A stretch of DNA of 64,000 nt from SIG607 sp045648445 (GTDB taxonomy: Bacteria; Bacillota; Clostridia; Oscillospirales; Acutalibacteraceae): positions 29,224-93,223 of the forward strand of contig JAZRNY010000012.1 of the NCBI GenBank assembly GCA_045648445.1, read 5' to 3'. Both the position numbers and the translations under genes were made by a program. Shown in pieces: positions 59,501 through 64,000 of the stretch; position 1 is the stretch's first letter; each line of letters starts with the position of its first letter. The notes beneath the pieces were generated by a model, which searched no databases, was not told where the DNA came from, and worked only from the letters and a program-made list of their open reading frames with translations.

Positions 59501-62500
59501 CTTATGACGAAATTACCGTTTATGCAAGATGGGCTACAAACCCGATTACTAAAGTTAGTTTTGAAGGCGTAACGCAAGAAGAATATATGACGTCTGCTAA
59601 CAGTAATCGTACCTATATTTCAGGTACTTCTGTAAAAGATGGATATATGTCTATGGCTTTTGATAAGTCGGATGAAAGTGATAAAAGCGACATTTATACT
59701 CCTGTTTTCGATAAAAATGGTTATATAAAACTTGAAAGTAATACCACATACGCAGTTTCGTTTTTTTCGTATTATTATACTTATACTTCGTCTTCAAAAA
59801 TGACCATTGAATTTTACGCTGCACCAAGTGATAAATTCGAAAATGCAATCAATTTAGGCGGAGAAGTAACGATTAAATATTCCTACAATTATAAAACAGG
59901 CTACACGTATATAACTACAGGTGAACTTAACGATAGTAATAACTCTCTTTACATTAAGGTGAAATCTGCTACTGCAAAAACAGTAATGTATCTTGATGCA
60001 ATTGTTATTACACGTGTTGATGAAAACCGAAACCATGTATTTTTATATGACGATAAAAACGGAACCCTATATGAAGTAGATGGAAACTACGGTCAAAAAA
60101 TTGCTTACCCAAATCTTACTGCTGAACAGTTTGAGGTGGAAGGTTGGTATAACACAGTAGACGTAATTGACTGTTACGATAAAGGCGTTCATAAGAGTGA
60201 AAAAATAACGGAATTGTTCTGCCGTTGGGAATTAAAGAAAATAACTTTTGATAATTACTTTTATGAAAATTCAGGTTCGAAATATGCCTTAGGCGAGGAT
60301 ATGTCTCTTTCTACAGATTATCAGTTCGATACGGCGCGTTCTTTAAAATATAGTTATAATTATGCTATAAAATATTTTGAAACGTCGAATAATACTGCAG
60401 GTCTTGGCAGAGTAAACGATAAGAGCACGTATAAGATTACCTTTAATTATTTGATAACCGAAGCGCAAAGCGACGTGGATATTAAATTCCTTACAGCGCA
60501 CATTAATAACCGATGGGCGTTTATCACTAATTATGAAGAGGCAACATATCGTATTTATTCTTCTGAAATTGGTGACGGTTGGCAAAAAGCGACGGTATAT
60601 CTTACAACTAATTTTGAATCTATTGGCGCTTCGGGTTTGTTTATGACCTTTAACCCTGTGGTTGAAGGCGCAACTACCGTTTATATAGATGCTGTAGAAC
60701 TTAAATATATAGGTTCAAGCGGTGCAGTTGCGGCATTTATCGGAAAAGACGGATACACTGTCTTTTATTCCGAAGGCGTGGTTGGCGATAAAGTGAATGT
60801 GCCCGACATTATTCCGTCTTCTCAATTTGCTACATTTAACGGATGGTATTCTGATAAAGAATGTACCGAAAAGTTTACAGGTTTAACACTTTCGTCAGAC
60901 ATTAATTACGTATATTCGAGTTGGACTGAAAAGGCTGAAAGTTTTGATAACTATACCTACGCTTCTAAAGATAATAACAACTATTCTCAAAATAACACTA
61001 TAGTTAACGGTAGCCTTATCTATAGTAACGAAACCGAAAACAAAAACGTTGCCAACGGATTTAGAATTGGTAAACTGGATAATGAGGTTTCGTACAAGAT
61101 TTCATTTAGGTACAAAACCAATTCTGTTGACTCGGTTGTTAAATTTGTAACTGCCGATGAAATGAACATTGGCGTAAATGCAACTGTTTATAGCGATGAC
61201 GGTAATTATATAAAAACAATTTCTGACGGAAACTGGCACGATGCTTACGTATATATTACCACTGCATTTACTTATACCGTGCCTAAAGATGCAAACGTAA
61301 ATAACGTTGAAAATAAAAACGCTGACTTCGGAGATATGTTATATATGTATTTTGAGCATGATGCAAACGTTCAAATTAGTATAGACAATATAGTTGTCAG
61401 TGAAGTTGAGGCGTTGTTACAAAAAGGTTCTTCTGTTCTTACAAACGAAGCGAGTGAACAGGCGGGAAGTCAGGCATTACGTTTTTATTTCAGTTATCCT
61501 TCGCAAAATGTTATCGGTATAAATATAAAAGGTGAAAACTATAACATTATTGAACGCGGTATCATCTTCAAAAATGCACGCAACACCGCTACAGGTGATG
61601 TTAATGGTGATTTGGTTACCGTTAAGCCTATAATTCTTGCTAATAAAGATGATAAAGGATATACGTATATCAGTAAAACTAATTCCTTTAATCAATACTG
61701 GGATTATGATAATAAAACCGAAAACGTTATATTCAGTGGTTACGTTAAAAACTTTAATCTTAAAGATTCTCGTTTAATTGGCGCTAAAGGATATATAAAG
61801 GTTAAAGATGCCAATGGTAATATTTATACCTTCTATTCGTCAGATAAAAAGACTACCGTTAAAGAAGGTGTAGATTTAAATAACGAAATCACTACCGTTA
61901 AAAATCATACTTTTGGCGGTATTACATGGGATAACTTTACAATAGTTAATCCTAAGATTATGCCTTATATTTACGGTAGGCAGATAGAATTCCTGTTAGA
62001 TTATGCTAAACAAACACATAATGTGGAACTTATAAGAGTAAATGAAAAGGCAAAAGAAACTACTTACGAAATCGTTATAGGCGATACTAACCGAGATGCA
62101 AATGACCTACTGGAAGTTAATGATGAAGACCAATACGTAATAGCACTAAGGGGCACTAAACTTATAATTAAGGGTGGCAGCGATCTTGCGACAATGCAAG
62201 GCGTTAAAGATTTTATCGAATACTTAAAGTTGAAGGATAGTCTTAATTGTGGCGCAGATTTGAAGGACGGATATACTAAATACGGTAAGGTTTCGAAAAC
62301 TGCCGACGATTATAAATTGACGTTTAATGATGATTTTGAGGGTTCTAAACTTAATGCAAATGTTTGGGGTGCTTATAATAGCGAAGGTATAAACAGTAAC
62401 GTTGTATCTCCGTCACAACTTGGTGGTAAAATTTCAATGAGAGCGCCTTTTGACCCGGGATATACTACCTATGTTACCGGCAGAGTAGTTGAGCAACCTG

Positions 62501-63183
62501 CATTTGTTCGTGATGGTAGTGCAGTAGTAACTACAGCGCGTATTACTGAAACAGACGTTACTTTCTCAAGAATGTCAACTTTCTGGCACATGATTTATCA
62601 ATATGGCATTACTGAATTTAAGGTTAAACTTGCACCTAATCCCGTTCATACAAGTCTTTGGATGAATGGTGCAGGTACTGAGGGCGCTGGTTTCCAAAAT
62701 TGCTTTGGTAGAGAATATAGAGGTTGTATGACAGAGTATGATCTTCTTGAAAACTATGGTAGAGTTAATAACTACGACTCGGCAATTCACCATTGGTGGG
62801 GAGCTTCTTCTTCAAGAGACCCTGCTCACGTAAGTCTTCCTGATCAACCGCACGGATTAGGTACAAAAAATCAAGAGTATGTTCCTGAAGTTGACGAAAC
62901 GAACATTTATGATGAATACCATATATTTACATTCCTATGGGAAGATACGGGTATAACATTTGCTTTTGACGGTGTTAAATACTATGACTTCTTTGTGAAT
63001 GAAACCTATTTTGAACGAATGGCAAACTATATAATCATAGGTTGCGGTATGGCAAATCGTGACTACGGTTCTCCTTATAATCCGGAAATTCACGAAGATT
63101 ATTATGAAACACTTATCGATTACATTCGTATTTATCAGGTTGAAAATATGGGCAGCGTAATGAAATGGGCATACGAATATTAA
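56584..63183 (+). CDS. Giant secreted multimodular GH16 protein with alternating CBM-like and InlB-type repeats
   Basis: This 2199-residue protein starts at ATG 56584 behind GTGGAG. Residues 1-33 are a signal peptide. Seven carbohydrate-binding-like beta domains, each opening with a G/S-F-E-x-F/Y motif and ending with I-D-D/N-V-x-V, alternate with six InlB/Listeria-Bacteroides-type repeats (about 240-305, 490-563, 727-788, 918-982, 1151-1216, 1381-1447) that end in Y-A-K-W or a variant. A further beta region follows (about 1600-1900). The GH16 domain is at 1908-2199 with catalytic E2051-x-D2053-x-x-E2056 in T-E-Y-D-L-L-E. GH16 enzymes cut beta-1,3/1,4-glucans or galactans. No LPxTG or S-layer anchor is visible. 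Confidence 0.9.
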   Translation: MEIKTVKKILSFVLCVLLICSVCIVPNNISADAENYKIRKTYDFSNDSGTLYSGKVMGADGVNRQIARAFFSGANDQLDIYNNLKSNKAGTSGFLFNDSDGLFELRPETTYVVTLKIKVVSSQVSFKYNNYTYPTASQNTVLKLAYGMPATYAANTISEDGEIGMVAKVGTNQNTFTATQNGTDKTYNVGQWYDFTYEFTTPATFGNNGNVLGFSLKSFNGVHILIDDVNVERKNSITVDPMGGTISKTSYSFKVGEKINIENPKINKFGCDFEGWYYDKQYTKPFTDKYATEENANVKLYAKWSTIRFGFEAYTPCHQSYGFGEHFFDIVELDDAPQGKNVVYYHYTEEYWSQIRSGSEEEGNAEYYSSRRASSENNISLKRIDSNSDYIITFKYKTVEGSGDISLVASTGAYNVWVSGTYKAYESTRLTITSDKPGVWHQARIAFTTGDLGIVGGVSTDHVRLMICAASHTHTEFYIDDVMVEKAVGESTVKLDANGGNFKDGSTVKEQNVSIGESMDVLEAPVRSDYEFGGWSFNESGTDDVKTNSVDSTVFRNTLYAKWTSNMGFEAYYYDLNSPDRENYLSKDVIIDENDAYEGNYCAKLTNVSSNKQHVISLNPISNKTRYLISFYYKVSNATAPIDVCFATMNMNINNKDEVTYYPEVYTITTDEAGNEYIAGALIIETDFAVQGADRLVLLVGSKENSTYTVNFDSITVNQIRDNEGFVIFSDATGGKSEIQIGVLGEKAKLFIPDAENGKFAGWFSDRELTTIYDGNVVYSRNLNRIYMKTVKGEGFENFNVTDSNMSVTNDPYDVSNKYLTVSGNSYFKLGNVISGKKYAVEFKYDFVSSSGDLLISSGQTAVNLLQSEVGYGWQFETMIVIADTSELNFSIASNSGSNFEINIENVVFYEIDESFSVINFDQKEGYGKDVVRVGAKYTPINMPKVSPKGEEVFYGWCFDQSLKSPFNDLEYSYDEITVYARWATNPITKVSFEGVTQEEYMTSANSNRTYISGTSVKDGYMSMAFDKSDESDKSDIYTPVFDKNGYIKLESNTTYAVSFFSYYYTYTSSSKMTIEFYAAPSDKFENAINLGGEVTIKYSYNYKTGYTYITTGELNDSNNSLYIKVKSATAKTVMYLDAIVITRVDENRNHVFLYDDKNGTLYEVDGNYGQKIAYPNLTAEQFEVEGWYNTVDVIDCYDKGVHKSEKITELFCRWELKKITFDNYFYENSGSKYALGEDMSLSTDYQFDTARSLKYSYNYAIKYFETSNNTAGLGRVNDKSTYKITFNYLITEAQSDVDIKFLTAHINNRWAFITNYEEATYRIYSSEIGDGWQKATVYLTTNFESIGASGLFMTFNPVVEGATTVYIDAVELKYIGSSGAVAAFIGKDGYTVFYSEGVVGDKVNVPDIIPSSQFATFNGWYSDKECTEKFTGLTLSSDINYVYSSWTEKAESFDNYTYASKDNNNYSQNNTIVNGSLIYSNETENKNVANGFRIGKLDNEVSYKISFRYKTNSVDSVVKFVTADEMNIGVNATVYSDDGNYIKTISDGNWHDAYVYITTAFTYTVPKDANVNNVENKNADFGDMLYMYFEHDANVQISIDNIVVSEVEALLQKGSSVLTNEASEQAGSQALRFYFSYPSQNVIGINIKGENYNIIERGIIFKNARNTATGDVNGDLVTVKPIILANKDDKGYTYISKTNSFNQYWDYDNKTENVIFSGYVKNFNLKDSRLIGAKGYIKVKDANGNIYTFYSSDKKTTVKEGVDLNNEITTVKNHTFGGITWDNFTIVNPKIMPYIYGRQIEFLLDYAKQTHNVELIRVNEKAKETTYEIVIGDTNRDANDLLEVNDEDQYVIALRGTKLIIKGGSDLATMQGVKDFIEYLKLKDSLNCGADLKDGYTKYGKVSKTADDYKLTFNDDFEGSKLNANVWGAYNSEGINSNVVSPSQLGGKISMRAPFDPGYTTYVTGRVVEQPAFVRDGSAVVTTARITETDVTFSRMSTFWHMIYQYGITEFKVKLAPNPVHTSLWMNGAGTEGAGFQNCFGREYRGCMTEYDLLENYGRVNNYDSAIHHWWGASSSRDPAHVSLPDQPHGLGTKNQEYVPEVDETNIYDEYHIFTFLWEDTGITFAFDGVKYYDFFVNETYFERMANYIIIGCGMANRDYGSPYNPEIHEDYYETLIDYIRIYQVENMGSVMKWAYEY

Positions 63184-63225
63184 AAAAAGGCAGTTGCTTA
63201 AGAGGCGTACTCTAAAGGACATTAA

Positions 63226-63256
63226 AAAAGATGCACGAAATTTTCGTGCATCTTTT
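63226..63256 (+). terminator. Terminator after the giant GH16 gene
   Basis: AAAAGATGCACGAAA/TTTTCGTGCATCTTTT is a 14- to 15-bp stem, 43 bases past the stop. Confidence 0.88.
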
Positions 63257-63405
63257 AATTTTGTTTTCTGCCACAATAAGCAGGGAAAATGTATACCACA
63301 TTTTCCAATCTTTAGGAGTACCTAAAACCATTAAACGCTCTCGCAACGAATAGCAGCCTGTTTGGCTATTTACAACCTGCACCAATCAAAAATTGTCAAA
63401 ATATA
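63257..63405. other. Intergenic spacer without recognisable gene
   Basis: No ORF with a ribosome site is seen on either strand. One small inverted repeat, GGAAAATG/CATTTTCC, lies at 63284-63306. The remainder shows nothing recognisable. Confidence 0.6.
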
Positions 63406-63434
63406 TTGCATTTATACGCAAAAAGTGGTAAACT
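63406..63434 (+). promoter_or_regulatory. Promoter of the structured RNA / SPFH gene
   Basis: TTGCAT at 63406-63411, 17 bp, then extended -10 TGGTAAACT (63426-63434). Predicted transcription start is near 63441, the exact left end of the long inverted repeat. Confidence 0.65.
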
Positions 63435-63440
63435 ATATAT

Positions 63441-63588
63441 GCCAAACTAATTAAATATGCAAAGTGGTATTTTTGTATTTAGGGATACTATACCCTTTTT
63501 ATACCCAGTTACCAAACTCGGTGAATTTGATAAAAACGCAAATTCCATTATGAGTTTGGTTAATACCATTTTGCATAATTAGTTTGGC
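63441..63588 (+). ncRNA. Structured RNA locus bounded by a long inverted repeat
   Basis: The left arm at 63441-63471 (starting GCCAAACTAATT) pairs with the right arm at 63562-63588 (ending AATTAGTTTGGC) along about 27 bp with one four-base bulge and a G-T pair. Nested inside are TTACCAAACTC (63509-63519) with GAGTTTGGTTAA (63552-63563), GAATTT/AAATTC, and GGGATA/TATACCC. The inner and outer right arms overlap by two bases. No ORF is present. It may be a regulatory leader, a stand-alone RNA or a small MITE-like element. Confidence 0.6.
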
Positions 63589-63611
63589 GACTATCGGAGT
63601 TTGCGTTTTTT
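63532..63611 (+). terminator. Alternative terminator helix overlapping the structured RNA
   Basis: AAAAACGCAAATTCC (63532-63546) can pair with GGAGTTTGCGTTTTT (63596-63610), which ends in a T run. Forming it would split the right arm of the long inverted repeat into its loop, so the two structures may be coupled. Confidence 0.45.
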
Positions 63612-63641
63612 GTGCGGCTACTTCGGTAGTCGCACTTTTTT
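63612..63641 (+). terminator. Strong UUCG-loop terminator ahead of the SPFH gene
   Basis: GTGCGGCTAC-TTCG-GTAGTCGCAC is a 10-bp stem with a stable TTCG loop and TTTTTT tail. It sits upstream of the gene, consistent with an attenuator or the end of a separate RNA. Confidence 0.85.
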
Positions 63642-63663
63642 ATTTTAAAGGAGTTGTCGAATT

Positions 63664-64000
63664 ATGGCACAGATTGCCGAAATTATCAAGTATGAAGGCG
63701 ATAATAGTACCTTTATATGGAAGCATCCGTGCGAGGATTTTAATACGACCACCCAGTTGATCGTGCACGAAAGTCAAGAAGCCATTTTCTTTATGAATGG
63801 ACAGGCTCTTGATCTATTCGGCCCCGGACGGCATACACTCGAAACTCAAAACATCCCACTACTTAGGAAGTTCATCAACATTCCCACCGGTGGCGAAACA
63901 CCTTTCCACTGTGAAGTTTATTTTATCAATAAAACTGAGCAGATGGCTATTAAATGGGGTACTGACAGTAAAGTTCAGTATGTTGAGCCTACATATAAGT
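63664..64000 (+). CDS. SPFH domain protein, YdjI/virion-core-like (partial, runs off the window)
   Basis: The first 112 residues are visible. I-W-K-H-P-C-E-D-F-N-T-T-T-Q-L-I-V, Q-E-A-I-F-F-M-N-G-Q and F-G-P-G-R-H-T-L-E-T-Q-N-I-P-L match the SPFH proteins annotated as virion core protein or YdjI-like, membrane-associated scaffold proteins often near zinc-ribbon partners. AAAGGAG lies 11-12 bases before the ATG. Because a strong terminator lies just upstream, expression may depend on read-through. Confidence 0.85.
   Translation, partial: MAQIAEIIKYEGDNSTFIWKHPCEDFNTTTQLIVHESQEAIFFMNGQALDLFGPGRHTLETQNIPLLRKFINIPTGGETPFHCEVYFINKTEQMAIKWGTDSKVQYVEPTYK

Overview
The window is a 64 kb piece of an AT-rich, low-GC chromosome. 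Gene order and families point to Bacillota, class Clostridia, most likely an uncultured gut-type lineage. The evidence is rplS-lepB-rbgA-rnhB-yraN, tig-clpP-clpX, an S-box (SAM-I) riboswitch on metK, a DUF1540 mini-protein, a SpoIVFA/SpoIVFB-like pair that suggests sporulation ancestry, an ECF transporter S component, and TTGACA/TATAAT promoters with strong GGAGG ribosome sites. Genus cannot be fixed from sequence reading alone. No rRNA, tRNA, CRISPR array or transposase was seen.

Layout. 1-7.7 kb: start of a cysteine desulfurase (minus strand), ribosomal protein L19 with a probable leader, signal peptidase, RbgA, RNase HII, YraN, then DUF1540, a phosphoesterase, and trigger factor-ClpP-ClpX. 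7.8-18.5 kb: a GH2 glycosidase, PncB, a lipoprotein, AzlC-AzlD, AsnS, PcrA helicase and two small membrane proteins. 18.5-23.7 kb: two tandem RumA-type rRNA methyltransferases, then an accessory patch made of a palindrome array, a four-helix-bundle gene and an HNH nuclease gene, followed by a frameshifted serine hydrolase and a YbaK-type deacylase. 23.8-29.1 kb: a sodium-linked block on the minus strand, consisting of a Na/Pi cotransporter, decarboxylase beta and gamma subunits, and a Kdp-like two-component pair. All three units share the same direct-repeat promoter. 29.1-45 kb: glycogen use (GlgP plus a GH13 enzyme), cardiolipin synthase, sugar isomerases, a lipoprotein amidase, an ECF S component, riboswitch-metK, an M23/M50 pair and a radical SAM pair.

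45.1-53.5 kb: an eight-gene aromatic amino acid operon from DAHP synthase to chorismate, plus P-protein and an aminotransferase, enough to go from PEP and erythrose-4-phosphate to phenylalanine. It includes an AroE-AroK fusion. 53.5-64 kb: an esterase, a PQ-loop protein, a CBS-domain transporter with a long leader RNA, a tiny ferredoxin-thioredoxin-reductase-like protein, a 2199-residue secreted GH16 protein with alternating repeats, and a strongly folded RNA locus ahead of a truncated SPFH-domain gene.

The best candidates for something undescribed are four. First, the palindrome array with the four-helix-bundle and HNH genes (21.0-22.2 kb). Second, the shared TTTACC-N5-TTTACC-N10-TATAAT promoters of the sodium block. 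Third, the structured RNA at 63.44-63.64 kb. Fourth, the 190-nt leader of the CBS transporter. All coordinates come from reading the sequence; no database search or folding program was run.
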